Positions 28,832 to 39,645 of a DNA stretch of 64,000 bases are shown here, piece by piece. The notes beneath the pieces are model-generated. The model was not told the origin of the DNA. It did not search any database and saw nothing but the letters and a program-made list of their open reading frames with translations. Within the stretch, counting starts at the first letter, position 1. Every line of letters begins with the position of its first letter. The stretch comes from Pseudomonadota bacterium (GTDB lineage: Bacteria; Pseudomonadota; Gammaproteobacteria; Steroidobacterales; JBCBZW01), in the NCBI GenBank assembly GCA_039193195.1, contig JBCCWS010000001.1, positions 133,338-197,337 of the forward strand, read 5' to 3'. Both the position numbers and the translations under genes were made by a program.

Positions 28832-30348
28832 GTCTCGCTAGTCTCGGGGGCGGCAGGGGCGTCAGATGCGGGGTTGGCGTCCCGGTTGGTATTGGCACCA
28901 TCGCCCTGGCCTGAGCTCGGGCGCCGGCGCCGGCGTCGACGCTTTTTCTTGGAGGCCTCGGCTGTGCCGGGAGCCTCAGTGGTGGACGGGCCTTCCCCCG
29001 TCGGGACCTCGGCGGGCGCGCTCGGCGAGGTAGGCTGCGGTTCCTTGTCGGCGCTGTCGCGGGCATTTGGCCGCGGGCGGCTGCCGCGACGCGAGCGACC
29101 GCCATCGCTGCGGACGCCGCGGCGCCCATCGCGTTCTTCGCGACTGCGCGGCGGACGTCTCGGCGCCCGCTTGACCTCGGCAAGGTCCTCCGCTGCCACC
29201 GCGTCGACGGGGATGCGGCGGCCGATGTAGGCCTCGATGTCTGGCAAGTTAACCGCGTAGTCTTCACAGCCGAAGCTGATGGCATCGCCGAACTCTCCGG
29301 CGCGAGCGGTGCGCCCGATGCGGTGAACGTAGTCCTCAGCGTCCTGTGGAAGATCGTAGTTGATCACGTGCGTGACGCCCGGGATGTGTAGTCCCCGGGA
29401 GGCCACGTCCGTACCCACCAGCACCCTTAGCTCTCCGCTTTGGAAGGCGCGGAGCATCCGCAGGCGCTTTCGCTGGGGCACGTCGCCAGAGATTGCTTCG
29501 GCGCTGACGCCATTCACTTCGAGCGTGCGTTGCACGAGATCAGCGGAGCGCTTGGTGTTCACGAACACCATGGTGCGGGGCGGGTCCATCCGGCGCAGCA
29601 TACCTACGAGCAGGGGGAGCTTCTCCCGGTTGGCCGGAAAGTACACCACCTGGCGCACACGGTCGGCAGTGATCTTGTCCGGCTCTACGCGCACCAGCTG
29701 CGGGTCGTTCATATGCTCGTAGGCAAGCTCCAGGACGCGATGTCCGAGCGTGGCACTAAACAGCAGATTCAAGCGCGCATCGCGGGGGGGTAGCTTGCGC
29801 AGCAGGTAACGGATGTCCTTGATAAAGCCCAGATCGAACATGCGATCGGCTTCGTCTAGCACCAGTACCTGCGCGTGCGTGAGGTCGAAGACCCGTTGCT
29901 TGAAGTAGTCGATGATGCGCCCCGGCGTGCCGATCAGGATATCGACGCCCTCTTCGAGCCGTCGACGCTGCTTCTCGTAGTCGGTGCCACCGAAGGCTAG
30001 GCCGAGGGTGAGGCCCGTGTGGGCACCCAAGGTCTCGGCGTCGGCGTGAATCTGTACGGCGAGCTCGCGTGTGGGCGCCAGCACCATCGCCCGCACCTGT
30101 TGCGGTTTGCGAGTCTCCGCGGGCGCGTTCAGCAGGAGGTGGTTGAACATGGCGACGAGGAAGGCAGCCGTCTTGCCGGTGCCGGTCTGCGCTTGGCCCG
30201 CCACGTCCGTGGCGCCGAGGGCAACCGGGAGCGTGCCTGCCTGGATGGGGGTACATCGTTCGAAGCCGGCATCGCGTAGACCGGCGAGAACAGGGGGTTC
30301 CAGTTCGAGCTGGTCGAAGCGTAGGTCGCTGAGGTGCTTGTCCGGCAT
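28828..30348 (-). CDS. rhlB: ATP-dependent DEAD-box RNA helicase RhlB
   Basis: This 506-residue helicase carries all DEAD-box motifs: CTPIQ (Q), AQTGTGKT (I), APTRELAVQ (Ia), TPGRIIDYF (Ib), [13 protein letters not shown] (II), FSATL (III), [11 protein letters not shown] (V) and [10 protein letters not shown] (VI). [16 protein letters not shown] matches the RhlB start. The C-terminal ~110 residues are Arg/Pro/Ser-rich and end in a run of arginines, as in long RhlB proteins that bind RNA and RNase E in the degradosome. The location beside divergent rho supports RhlB. A GGAGG site lies 13 nt before the ATG. Confidence 0.92.
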   Translation of the reverse strand: MPDKHLSDLRFDQLELEPPVLAGLRDAGFERCTPIQAGTLPVALGATDVAGQAQTGTGKTAAFLVAMFNHLLLNAPAETRKPQQVRAMVLAPTRELAVQIHADAETLGAHTGLTLGLAFGGTDYEKQRRRLEEGVDILIGTPGRIIDYFKQRVFDLTHAQVLVLDEADRMFDLGFIKDIRYLLRKLPPRDARLNLLFSATLGHRVLELAYEHMNDPQLVRVEPDKITADRVRQVVYFPANREKLPLLVGMLRRMDPPRTMVFVNTKRSADLVQRTLEVNGVSAEAISGDVPQRKRLRMLRAFQSGELRVLVGTDVASRGLHIPGVTHVINYDLPQDAEDYVHRIGRTARAGEFGDAISFGCEDYAVNLPDIEAYIGRRIPVDAVAAEDLAEVKRAPRRPPRSREERDGRRGVRSDGGRSRRGSRPRPNARDSADKEPQPTSPSAPAEVPTGEGPSTTEAPGTAEASKKKRRRRRRRPSSGQGDGANTNRDANPASDAPAAPETSET

Positions 30349-30724
30349 ATGGTTGGCGATTGCCTCCAAAAAAAGGGAATTAGTACTTGAAAATCGTCGC
30401 AGACACTGGCAAAAATAGGATATCACCGTCGAGCACGGTATGTCCCGCTGCAGCATTTCGTTGCCGCACCGCCATACCCGCTCTCGCTCCGCGGCCCCAC
30501 TGAGATCTTCCAGGCCGAAACCCCTCCCCAGGTCCAGAATCCCGTGTGGGATCTTTGCGTTCTCGAGCGCAATGGCGTGCGGAGAGTGACGGAGCAATAA
30601 CATCCATCCGCGTCGCTCGGACCCCGTGCCGTCGCGATCGATCGTCTTACTCCTCGCCGACGCACCGCTCGGACCGCTCGGCAACCCATCCTCCTATGCA
30701 CAACATGAGAACGGACTGTCATCA
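30349..30724. other. divergent rhlB-rho intergenic region
   Basis: This 376-bp gap separates divergent rhlB and rho. In enterobacteria trxA sits here before rho; no thioredoxin is encoded here. I see no convincing tRNA or terminator. Weak -10-like sequences occur near 30410-30420 on the minus strand (TATCCT), without a good -35. A long rho leader is expected because rho is commonly autoregulated through its leader. Confidence 0.5.
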
Positions 30725-32176
<1,452 letters not shown>

Positions 32177-32193
32177 TCGTGTCCGGAGCGAGT

Positions 32194-32219
32194 GCTGAGT
32201 GGGCGCTGGCCCGCTCAGC
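32194..32219. terminator. rho/purD convergent hairpin
   Basis: An 11-bp stem (GCTGAGTGGGC with GCCCGCTCAGC, one T-G wobble) around a GCTG loop lies between the stops of rho and purD and includes the purD stop. There is no T-tract, so intrinsic termination is only a possibility. Confidence 0.4.
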
Positions 32220-33501
32220 GCTGCATGGCGCGATGTCCAATGTCGCGCCGGTAGTACTTGTCTACCCATTCGATCCGTTCGGTAAGCTCGTAGGCAAGCT
32301 GGGCGGCTTGCGCCACGCATTCCCCTAGGCCGACGGCGCACAGCACACGGCCTCCACTGGAGACTACCTGCTCCTCGCGAAGCTGCGTGCCGGCGTGGAA
32401 GACCTTGGCATCGACTTCGTCCTCGGCCCCCGGGGGGTCGGGCAAGTTCATGATCGGCGATCCCTTTGGGTAGTCGCCTGGGTATCCCCTGCTGGCGAGG
32501 ACGACGCCGAGGGCTGTGCGTGGATCCCAGCTAACCTGCGCAGCGAGCGGCTCGAGTCGTCCCTGGGCCGCGGCCAAGCACAGAGCACCGAGATCGCTGC
32601 GCAGTCGCATGAGGATCGGTTGTGTCTCCGGGTCGCCCAGGCGGCAGTTGAATTCGAGCACCTTCGCCTCGCCCTTGGCGTCGATCATCAGCCCAGCGTA
32701 GAGAAAACCACGGAAATCGACGCCGTCCTTCGCAAGGCCCTCGATCGCGGGGCGGATAACCGTCTCCATCACGCGCGCGTTCACCCGCGCCGTGACTACC
32801 GGTGCCGGCGAGTAGGCGCCCATGCCGCCCGTGTTGGGGCCCTTGTCGCCCTCATCGCGGGCCTTGTGATCCTGGCTCGAGGCCAGCGGCACGGTGGTTT
32901 TGCCGTCGGTGAGTACGATGAAGCTTGCTTCCTCCCCTTCGAGGAAGGACTCAATCACCACTCGGTGACCGGCATCGCCGAAGCGTCCGCCCAACATGTC
33001 GTCCACGGCTTCGCGCGCCTCGGCGAGGGTGCTGGCGACGACGACTCCCTTACCCGCGGCAAGGCCGTCCGCCTTCACCACCACTGGGGCACCCACTTGC
33101 TCGAGGTAGCCCATGGCGTCATCGCGTGAAGTGAACACCCGGTGAGCGGCAGTCGGGATGCCATGCCGGTTCATGAAGGCCTTGGCATGCTCCTTAGATG
33201 CTTCCAGTTGGGCGCCCGCTGCGCCCGGTCCAAGGCAAGGGACGCCGGCGTCGTTGAAGCGGTCGGCAAGCCCGGCGGCGAGCGGCGCTTCTGGACCGAT
33301 CACGACCAGACCGACGCCCTCGCGCTTCGCAAAGGCGAGCAATGCATCGTCTTCGGTCAGCGGCAAGTTACGGACACCCGGCTCCAGCGCAGTGCCGGCG
33401 TTGCCGGGGGCGCAGAACACCTCGGTGATGCTAGCGCCGCGCGCGAGGCGCCAGGCGAGGGCGTGTTCGCGGCCACCATTGCCGATCACCAGCACCTTCA
33501 T
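32215..33501 (-). CDS. purD: phosphoribosylamine--glycine ligase PurD
   Basis: This 428-residue ATP-grasp enzyme, the usual GARS length, catalyses the second step of purine synthesis: glycine plus phosphoribosylamine and ATP give GAR. The N-terminus [15 protein letters not shown] is diagnostic. [16 protein letters not shown] forms the ATP-grasp lid and [14 protein letters not shown] is the PurD signature. [15 protein letters not shown] contains the metal-binding Glu/Asn. It is the last gene of the fis-purH-purD transcript, 16 bp after purH. Confidence 0.96.
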   Translation of the reverse strand: MKVLVIGNGGREHALAWRLARGASITEVFCAPGNAGTALEPGVRNLPLTEDDALLAFAKREGVGLVVIGPEAPLAAGLADRFNDAGVPCLGPGAAGAQLEASKEHAKAFMNRHGIPTAAHRVFTSRDDAMGYLEQVGAPVVVKADGLAAGKGVVVASTLAEAREAVDDMLGGRFGDAGHRVVIESFLEGEEASFIVLTDGKTTVPLASSQDHKARDEGDKGPNTGGMGAYSPAPVVTARVNARVMETVIRPAIEGLAKDGVDFRGFLYAGLMIDAKGEAKVLEFNCRLGDPETQPILMRLRSDLGALCLAAAQGRLEPLAAQVSWDPRTALGVVLASRGYPGDYPKGSPIMNLPDPPGAEDEVDAKVFHAGTQLREEQVVSSGGRVLCAVGLGECVAQAAQLAYELTERIEWVDKYYRRDIGHRAMQR

Positions 33502-33517
33502 GGCAACACCTGTCAGA

Positions 33518-35089
33518 TCAGTGGCGGAAGTGACGATGGCCGGTGAACACCATGGCCATGTCGTGTTCGTCAGCGGCAGCGATTACTTCTTGATCGCGGC
33601 GCGACCCGCCCGGCTGGATAACCAGGCGGATACCGTGCTTCGCTGCAGTGTCGATGGAGTCGCGGAAAGGGAAGAAGGCGTCCGACGCCATCACCGCGCC
33701 GCGCAGCGACAGGGAGAACGCGTCGGCCTTGCTGGCACCAAAGCGAGCTGAGTCTATGCGGCTCGTCTGTCCTGCGCCGATGCCGACCGTCTGACCATTG
33801 AGCGTGTAGACGATCGCGTTGGACTTGACCCACTTGACCAAGGTCCAAGCAAACAGCAGCTCCTCGATCTCATCTGCTCTGGGCGCTCGCGCTGTGACCA
33901 CCGCGAGTTGGTCGGCGTTCATTCGCAAGCGGTCGCGTGCTTGAACGAGCAGGCCGCCGGTGATGGCGCGGATGTCGAGGGCGTCGCATTCGCTCTCGCG
34001 CCTGTCCGCGGGCGTCAGCAGGCGAACGTTGGGTTTGCTCGCCAAGGCGGGCAGCGCATCGTCGGTGATGGCTGGGGCGATTACGACCTCTACGAACTGT
34101 TTCGCCAATACGCCTTCGAGTACTTCGCCATCGATCGGGCGGTTGAAGGCAACGATGCCGCCGAAGGCTGACGTGGGATCGGCTGCGAAGGCGCGCTCGT
34201 AGGCCGCGAGAGGCGTTTGTGCGATCGCCGCTCCGCAGGGGTTGGCGTGTTTAACGACTACGCACGCACAGCCCCCGATCTCGCGCGCGCAGCCGTCGGC
34301 GGTTTCCGTGTCGACGATGTTGTTGTACGACAGGGGCTTTCCTGCATGCTGCAGAAAACCGGCCACGCCAGGCGCCCCATCGGATTGGTAGACCGCGGCG
34401 CGCTGATGGGGATTCTCACCGTAGCGCAGCTGCGTCGATCGCGTGAAGCGCAGGGCGAGTGTCGCGGGAAGTGCCGCCTCGCCCGCGCTCGGTGCTCGGT
34501 CCGCGCAGGATCGCTCTAGGTAGTCTGCGATGGTGTGGTCGTACGCTGCCGTATGAGCAAAGGCACGCGCGCCGAGGCGTCGACGCGTTTGCGCGCTGAC
34601 CTCCCCGGTTTGCTCGAGCTCGTCCAGCACAGGTGCGTAGTCCAGGGGATCGACGAGCACGATGACGTGCTCGTGGTTCTTCGCGGCGGCGCGCAACATC
34701 GCGGGCCCGCCGATGTCGATCTGCTCGACCGCCTCCTCGAAAGCGCAGTCCGTTCGTCCGATCGTCTTTGCGAAGGGGTAGAGGTTAACTACGACGATAG
34801 CTAAGGGGTCTATGGCGTGTGTGCTGAGCGTGGCTGCGTCGGGTTCGCCGCGGGCGAGGATGCCGCCGTGTATCTTCGGGTGCAGGGTTTTTACGCGCCC
34901 GCCAAGAATCTCCGGGAAACCTGTATGCTCGCTGACGCTGGTCACGGTTAGGCCGGCCTCGCGCAGGGTGTTGGCCGTGCCTCCTGTGGAGAGAATCTCG
35001 AAGCCTAGGCGCGCGATGCGCTCGGCGAGCGGAGCGACGCCTTGCTTGTCGCTGACGCTAATCAGCGCTTTGGCGGCGGTATCACTCAA
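33518..35089 (-). CDS. purH: bifunctional AICAR formyltransferase / IMP cyclohydrolase PurH
   Basis: This 523-residue enzyme carries out the last two steps of IMP synthesis. The N-terminal MGS-like IMP cyclohydrolase domain (about 1-195) begins ALISVSDKQGVAPLAERIA and contains STGGT and VKTLHPKIHGGIL. The formyltransferase domain carries LRYGENPHQRAA, VVKHANPCGAAIA and the C-terminal FTGHRHFRH. The start codon is TTG, overlapping the fis stop in the sequence TTGA, so translation is probably coupled. Starting here reproduces the normal family N-terminus. Confidence 0.96.
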   Translation of the reverse strand: MSDTAAKALISVSDKQGVAPLAERIARLGFEILSTGGTANTLREAGLTVTSVSEHTGFPEILGGRVKTLHPKIHGGILARGEPDAATLSTHAIDPLAIVVVNLYPFAKTIGRTDCAFEEAVEQIDIGGPAMLRAAAKNHEHVIVLVDPLDYAPVLDELEQTGEVSAQTRRRLGARAFAHTAAYDHTIADYLERSCADRAPSAGEAALPATLALRFTRSTQLRYGENPHQRAAVYQSDGAPGVAGFLQHAGKPLSYNNIVDTETADGCAREIGGCACVVVKHANPCGAAIAQTPLAAYERAFAADPTSAFGGIVAFNRPIDGEVLEGVLAKQFVEVVIAPAITDDALPALASKPNVRLLTPADRRESECDALDIRAITGGLLVQARDRLRMNADQLAVVTARAPRADEIEELLFAWTLVKWVKSNAIVYTLNGQTVGIGAGQTSRIDSARFGASKADAFSLSLRGAVMASDAFFPFRDSIDTAAKHGIRLVIQPGGSRRDQEVIAAADEHDMAMVFTGHRHFRH

Positions 35090-35394
35090 CGGATGTCGCA
35101 GAGGCGGAGCTTCTTGCGCAGCGTGCCACGGTTAATGCCGAGGATCTCCGCTGCACGAGTTTGATTGCCGCGCGTGTGCTCGAGCACCACGCGCAGGAGG
35201 CCGCGCTCGACCTGGTTAATAAATAAGTCGTAGACCCCTGATGTGTCGTGCCCGTCGAGCTGATGGAAGTAGCGCTCGCTGATCTGACGGGTCAGCTCCT
35301 CCAATGAGTGTCCCTTTTCCTCGCTCGCCGCTGAGCCGACCAACACGTGCTCGCGATGCGAAGACGCAATCTCTCCGGGTGTGGCAATCGACAC
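35086..35394 (-). CDS. fis: DNA-binding protein Fis
   Basis: A 102-residue protein; Fis is about 98. The C-terminal helix-turn-helix is unmistakable: GNQTRAAEILGINRGTLRKKL. The preceding dimerisation part (LFINQVERGLLRVVLEHTRG) also matches. Fis is a nucleoid protein and growth-phase regulator that bends DNA at many promoters. It starts with GTG (AGGGGG about 9 nt upstream). In many gammaproteobacteria dusB precedes fis in one operon; here a 337-bp non-coding gap lies upstream instead, carrying its own promoter. The stop overlaps the TTG of purH. Confidence 0.95.
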   Translation of the reverse strand: MSIATPGEIASSHREHVLVGSAASEEKGHSLEELTRQISERYFHQLDGHDTSGVYDLFINQVERGLLRVVLEHTRGNQTRAAEILGINRGTLRKKLRLCDIR

Positions 35395-35507
35395 CAGTAT
35401 TTACCCCCTGTGGCACCTAGTCCGTTCTTCTCTTTAGTAGCGTTCGCCCTCCTCAGTGGGGTCGTTTACTCCCCAAACGGACCCCGAGGGCGGCGTCGCG
35501 TCGGGCG

Positions 35508-35538
35508 ATACTAGCACGATTTTTCCGCGCTCCTTCAA
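35508..35538 (-). promoter_or_regulatory. candidate fis promoter with GC-rich discriminator
   Basis: On the minus strand TTGAAG (35538-35533), a 19-nt spacer and an extended -10 TGC-TAGTAT (TAGTAT at 35513-35508) are followed by a GC-rich discriminator CGCCCGACGCG. Weak -35, extended -10 and GC-rich discriminator are what growth-rate- and stringently controlled promoters such as E. coli fis show. The leader to the GTG would be about 105 nt. Confidence 0.5.
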
Positions 35539-35553
35539 GGCCCGTCGGGCGCC

Positions 35554-35626
35554 TTTGGATGGCTGTGGATCACCTGTGCAAAAGCATGTGTATAGCTTGT
35601 GCTGGCGTGTGGAAAGCCGTGGAAAA
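35554..35626. promoter_or_regulatory. helically phased array of TGTG-type 9-mers (DnaA-box-like)
   Basis: Similar 9-mers begin on the plus strand at 35564 (TGTGGATCA), 35575 (TGTGCAAAA), 35587 (TGTGTATAG), 35598 (TGTGCTGGC), 35608 (TGTGGAAAG) and 35618 (CGTGGAAAA). A degenerate copy, TTTGGATGG, lies at 35554. The start-to-start distances are 10, 11, 12, 11, 10 and 10 bp, one helical turn each. Three copies differ from the DnaA-box complement TGTGNATAA at a single position. The array lies 15-90 bp upstream of the fis -35. Protein identity is inferred, not shown. Confidence 0.5.
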
Positions 35627-35731
35627 GCGCGGGAATCCACACCGCTTGCAGAGGCGCGCCGGCGCACCGCTGGCGTACCCGCGCAGCGGCTCGACCGCCC
35701 GGTCGGCAACCATCTCGTTGGTCAGCTAGTA

Positions 35732-36736
35732 TTATCGTTTAGTAGGGGAGTCGCCGCAGTCCAGGCGCCCGCCGGTCGCTGGTAGGCAGATATCGAGCGT
35801 GTAAGCCTGCGGAGAGGCGTCTTGGGCGGTCACGCGGGCACTGGCGTTGATACGCTCATCGGGGCGCAGGAAGCGCTCGGGCGGCTGTCCCTGCGCGAGG
35901 TACTCGCTCGGTGCTAGCGCGCGGCTCGCGACGGGGCGTCCCCAGCGGTCCTCTAGGATCAGCCGCAGGTGGGGCAGCGGTTGGGGCACGCTGGCCTCGT
36001 TGGCAAGCTCAGCCTGCACCTCCAGTATCTGCGGGGTCGTTGCATCTCCAAGTGTATCGACCAGGAGGCGAGGCCGGTCGACGAATCGGTAGCGGGAGAC
36101 GTCGTAGGTCACGTCGACGGGGCCGCCCAGTCGCTCGTTCAAGGCGAGCAAGGGGCCGTTCAACCACGCGACCTGGACCAACTGATCGCGCCAGTAGACG
36201 GCCGCCTGGGTGAGGGCGACCACGAGCATGAGTGCTCCCAGCATTCCCCAGAGTAGGGTTGAGACCAGGTTAGGCCCGTCCCTCTTATCGCTGAGAAGCT
36301 TGTCCAGTTCGGCGCCCTCCTCATCGGCGGGCGCGATGTCGATTGCGATCTCCTCGGTCTCATCCAGGGACTCGTCGAGCAGGTCCAACGCCACGAGCTT
36401 GCCACCCGTGTCCAGGGCCACCTCGGTCGGATCGTCATCGGCGAACGCTGGCTCGGCGTCTCGTCCGGCAACGCGCTCGCCGATTGGCATCTCACGGGGG
36501 GAATCCTCCACCAAGGTTGCTTCGTGTGTCTCGGGGGGCGTGAGCTCGCCTGGTGGCACGGACGTGCCCGGCGCCTCCAACTCCTCGACGCCCTCTCGTA
36601 GGCTCTTACGCGCGTTGAAGGTCTCACCGCAGACGCCGCAGCGTACGGCGCCGTTGGCAAGGCCGAGCTGTTCGAGGGTGATCTCGAAGACCGCACCGCA
36701 TGCGGTGCAGGTGGTGTAGAGTTCGTGCGCCACCAC
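35732..36736 (-). CDS. DUF3426 zinc-ribbon membrane protein
   Basis: A 334-residue protein. The N-terminal MJ0042-type zinc ribbon (CTACG near residue 8, CGVCG near 33) is followed by an acidic low-complexity region of about 130 residues. One membrane helix (LLWGMLGALMLVVALTQAAVYW) comes next, then a C-terminal DUF3426 domain of about 150 residues. Proteins of this build are regularly found beside prmA and fis; their role is unknown. The start is probably one of two adjacent GTG codons (36736/36733), because the next upstream option is a TTG without family-like sequence. It follows prmA by about 90 bp and is probably in the acc-prmA transcript. Confidence 0.8.
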   Translation of the reverse strand: MVAHELYTTCTACGAVFEITLEQLGLANGAVRCGVCGETFNARKSLREGVEELEAPGTSVPPGELTPPETHEATLVEDSPREMPIGERVAGRDAEPAFADDDPTEVALDTGGKLVALDLLDESLDETEEIAIDIAPADEEGAELDKLLSDKRDGPNLVSTLLWGMLGALMLVVALTQAAVYWRDQLVQVAWLNGPLLALNERLGGPVDVTYDVSRYRFVDRPRLLVDTLGDATTPQILEVQAELANEASVPQPLPHLRLILEDRWGRPVASRALAPSEYLAQGQPPERFLRPDERINASARVTAQDASPQAYTLDICLPATGGRLDCGDSPTKR

Positions 36737-36826
36737 TAGTGATCCGTCTCGGCTAGGATGTTGTCGGTAAGAGTCGCGGCTCTGTCCCGCCAAGGGCCTA
36801 TCATGCCAGCCTTGTGTATCGTCGCG

Positions 36827-37756
36827 TCAATCCACACGGGCGCTAGGCGTCCTGCGAACCCCCTCAACACGGGCCCATTGCTCATCGATCGCCTCGGCGC
36901 TGACATCGAACCAGGGTCGGTAAGCATCGACTACGGCCGCCGCCTGCTCTCGCAGGATCCCCGCGAGTTTCAGGTGACCGGCCGGTCGCGTTAGCGTCGC
37001 GAGTCGCGAGGCCAAGGTGATCAGGGGGCCGGCGAGGATGTTGGCTAGCACCACATCGTAGGCGCTCGCAGCCAAGGGTTCGGGCGCCATGATGGCCAGC
37101 TGCTCCAGCACCTGGTTGCGGCGCGCGTTCTGCGCCGTGGCGAGAAGGGCCTGGGGATCCAGGTCGACGGCGCAGACGCGCGTCGCGCCCAGCTTCGCCG
37201 CCGCCACGCTCAGGATGCCCGAGCCGCAGCCGTAGTCCAGCACGCGCGAGCCTGGCGCTCGCAGGACCGAACCGTGGGCATCGAGCCAGCGCAGGCAGCT
37301 CGCCGTACTGGGGTGGGTACCCGTGCCGAAGGCGAGGCCTGGGTCGAGGCGCACGATGACAGGTGATTGCTCAGCGCTGCCCGACGCGGCCTCATCGGGT
37401 GAGTGCTGGGGTAAGACCCACAAACGATCGCCGAAGCGCATGGGTTTGAAGTGCTCCATCCACTCGCGCACCCAGTCTCGATCGGCAAGGCTGTCGTCGA
37501 TCTGAAATTCGTGATGGGGAAAGCACTGCGAGAGTTGCGCTGCGCGCGAGGCCAGGCTTGCGCCGCGCTCGAAGAGCGCCCGAAGGCGCGTACGTTGCCA
37601 GCGTGGCGTAGTGCCAAGGGGCGGTTCTAGGATGGGCTCGTGGCCAGCATCCTCAGCGGTGACGGAGAGGGCCCCGAAATCAAACAGGGACTCCTCCAGC
37701 GCGTCCAATTCATCGCGCGCGGCAATGACGATGATCTGCGGCCAGCGCTCGCTCAA
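36827..37756 (-). CDS. prmA: ribosomal protein L11 methyltransferase PrmA
   Basis: A 309-residue SAM-dependent methyltransferase; the E. coli enzyme has 293. The N-terminal substrate-binding domain includes SLADRDWVREWMEHFKPMRF. The catalytic domain shows LDPGLAFGTGTHPST, the SAM motif VLDYGCGSGILSVAAAKLGA near residue 170, AVDLDPQAL, and VLANILAGPLITLA (NxxxxPL-type catalytic loop). It trimethylates L11 at several amino groups. The start codon is TTG with a GGGAG ribosome-binding site 7 nt before it. It lies 17 bp downstream of accC. Confidence 0.94.
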   Translation of the reverse strand: MSERWPQIIVIAARDELDALEESLFDFGALSVTAEDAGHEPILEPPLGTTPRWQRTRLRALFERGASLASRAAQLSQCFPHHEFQIDDSLADRDWVREWMEHFKPMRFGDRLWVLPQHSPDEAASGSAEQSPVIVRLDPGLAFGTGTHPSTASCLRWLDAHGSVLRAPGSRVLDYGCGSGILSVAAAKLGATRVCAVDLDPQALLATAQNARRNQVLEQLAIMAPEPLAASAYDVVLANILAGPLITLASRLATLTRPAGHLKLAGILREQAAAVVDAYRPWFDVSAEAIDEQWARVEGVRRTPSARVD

Positions 37757-37773
37757 CTCGCGCGCGCTCCCCC

Positions 37774-39114
37774 TCAGAGACCCAGCCGCTTCTCGAGGTA
37801 GTGGATATCCGTGCCTCCGGCGTTGAATGCCGCGTGCGTGAGGATTTCCTCCTGCAGGGGAATGTTGGTCTTGATGCCCTCGATCACCATCTCGCTAAGT
37901 GCGTTGCGCATGCGCGCAAGCGCCTCTTCACGCGTGGAGCCGTGGGCCAGGAGCTTGCCGATCATCGAGTCGTAGAAGGGCGGCACGGTGTAGCCACTGT
38001 ACACGTGTGAGTCTACGCGCACTCCCGGGCCCCCGGGCGGATGCCACTGGTTGATGCGCCCCGGCGACGGGGTGAAGTTCTCGGGGTCTTCCGCGTTGAT
38101 GCGGCACTCGATCGCGTGGCCCCGCAGCTTCACGTCTTCCTGCTTGTAGCGCAGCTCCTCGCCTGCGGCCATGCGCAGCTGTTCCTTCACGATGTCGATG
38201 CCCGTGACTAGCTCCGTGACCGGGTGCTCGACCTGTACGCGCGTGTTCATCTCGATGAAGAAGAACTCGCCGTCCTCGTAGAGAAACTCGAAGGTGCCGG
38301 CGCTGCGGTAGTTTAGTCGTCGGCAGGCCTCCACGCAGACCTCACCCATCTCGGCGCGCAGCTTCTCGGAGATGCCCGGGGCCGGCGCTTCCTCGATCAC
38401 CTTTTGGTGGCGACGCTGCATCGAGCAGTCACGTTCGCCGAGGTGGATAACGTTGCCGTGATTGTCGGCGAGCACTTGGAACTCGACGTGGCGCGGGTGC
38501 TCGAGGAAGCGCTCCGCATACACCACGTCATTGCCGAAGGCAGCGCCCGCTTCACTGCGGGTCATCTGGATGGCCCCGAGCAGGGCGGCCTCGCTGTGCA
38601 CGACGCGCATGCCGCGCCCGCCGCCACCGCCGGCTGCCTTCACGATCAGCGGGAAGCCGATGTCGCGGCAGATGCGCAGGTTCTCATCCGGATCGTCGCC
38701 GAGCGGGCCGTCGGAGCCGGGTACGCATGGCACGCCCGCCTCCTTCATCGCATCCTTGGCCATGACCTTGTCGCCCATGACGCGAATCGTATCCGCCTTC
38801 GGCCCGATGAATACGAAGCCGCTGCGCTCCACCCGCTCGGCAAAGTCCGCGTTCTCCGAGAGGAACCCGTAGCCCGGATGAATGCCCACGGCGTCGGTCA
38901 CCTCGGCGGCCGCGATCAAGGCCGGCATGTTCAGGTAACTGTCCGTGGATCGTGCCGGCCCGATGCAGACCGATTCGTCCGCCAGCAGCACGTGGGTGAG
39001 ATTGCGATCGGCCGTAGAGTGCACAGCCACGGTTTTGATGCCGAGTTCGCGACAAGCGCGCAGCACCCGCAGGGCGATTTCGCCACGGTTGGCGATGACC
39101 ACCTTATCCAGCAT
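37774..39114 (-). CDS. accC: acetyl-CoA carboxylase, biotin carboxylase subunit AccC
   Basis: This 446-residue ATP-grasp enzyme matches the normal AccC length (449). The N-terminus is [34 protein letters not shown] is the glycine-rich ATP lid, and [18 protein letters not shown] carries catalytic Glu/Asn/Arg residues. [20 protein letters not shown] is conserved. It carboxylates biotin on AccB with bicarbonate and ATP, the first half of malonyl-CoA formation. It follows accB by 18 bp and precedes prmA. Confidence 0.97.
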   Translation of the reverse strand: MLDKVVIANRGEIALRVLRACRELGIKTVAVHSTADRNLTHVLLADESVCIGPARSTDSYLNMPALIAAAEVTDAVGIHPGYGFLSENADFAERVERSGFVFIGPKADTIRVMGDKVMAKDAMKEAGVPCVPGSDGPLGDDPDENLRICRDIGFPLIVKAAGGGGGRGMRVVHSEAALLGAIQMTRSEAGAAFGNDVVYAERFLEHPRHVEFQVLADNHGNVIHLGERDCSMQRRHQKVIEEAPAPGISEKLRAEMGEVCVEACRRLNYRSAGTFEFLYEDGEFFFIEMNTRVQVEHPVTELVTGIDIVKEQLRMAAGEELRYKQEDVKLRGHAIECRINAEDPENFTPSPGRINQWHPPGGPGVRVDSHVYSGYTVPPFYDSMIGKLLAHGSTREEALARMRNALSEMVIEGIKTNIPLQEEILTHAAFNAGGTDIHYLEKRLGL

Positions 39115-39132
39115 GAGAGCTTCTCCGGGGTG

Positions 39133-39615
39133 TCAGTCGCGAATGACGAACAGGGGTTGGTCGAACTCCACCGGATCGCCGTTGCTGGCGAGCACGGCAG
39201 CGACCGTGCCGGCCTTATCGGCCTCGATCTGGTTCATCATCTTCATCGCTTCGATGATGCACAGCGTATCGCCCACGTTGACCTTTTTACCCACGTCGGC
39301 AAAGGAGGGGCTGCCGGGGGATGGTGATGCATAGAAGGTGCCTACCATCGGTGCGTTCACCGTGTGTCCGGCGGGGATATCCGAATCGTCGGTCGCTGCC
39401 GCCTCTGGCGCGGGGGCCGGCGCAGGTGCTGCTGGCGCTGCGGTGGGCATTGGCGCGGGCGGCGGGCTCGCGTAGTACTGCGGCAGCGGCGCGCTGGCAG
39501 GCGACTGGGCGTAACGGCTGATGCGCACCGCCTCCTCGCCCTCGGTGATCTCGATTTCCGCGATACCCGACTCTTCAAGCAGTTCAATGAGTTTTTTGAC
39601 TTTTCGTATGTCCAT
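39133..39615 (-). CDS. accB: acetyl-CoA carboxylase biotin carboxyl carrier protein AccB
   Basis: This 160-residue protein has an N-terminal helical segment ([22 protein letters not shown]). A flexible Ala/Pro linker (about 48-75) follows, then a C-terminal biotinyl domain of about 80 residues. The biotinylated lysine is in [32 protein letters not shown] is the typical thumb-bearing region. AccB carries biotin between AccC and the carboxyltransferase. It is 30 bp downstream of aroQ, in the order aroQ-accB-accC seen in many gammaproteobacteria. Confidence 0.96.
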   Translation of the reverse strand: MDIRKVKKLIELLEESGIAEIEITEGEEAVRISRYAQSPASAPLPQYYASPPPAPMPTAAPAAPAPAPAPEAAATDDSDIPAGHTVNAPMVGTFYASPSPGSPSFADVGKKVNVGDTLCIIEAMKMMNQIEADKAGTVAAVLASNGDPVEFDQPLFVIRD

Positions 39616-39645
39616 TGGGTGCTGTCCTGTGCGTGCGCGCCCCGG

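Larger units (their letters stand above)
35395..35731. other. fis upstream non-coding region (337 bp)
   Basis: Between the DUF3426 gene and fis, both on the minus strand, I find no coding sequence. The stretch holds a fis promoter (35508-35538) and, further upstream, a phased array of TGTG-type 9-mers (35554-35626). The part nearest the DUF3426 stop contains a short inverted repeat (CGACC-GCCC-GGTCG near 35690-35710) without a T-tract. dusB, expected here from related genomes, is absent. Confidence 0.6.

Noticed and set aside
38404-39327. 307-codon plus-strand frame rich in His/Val/Asp
   Set aside because: It is antisense to accC and accB; composition is that of a shadow frame.
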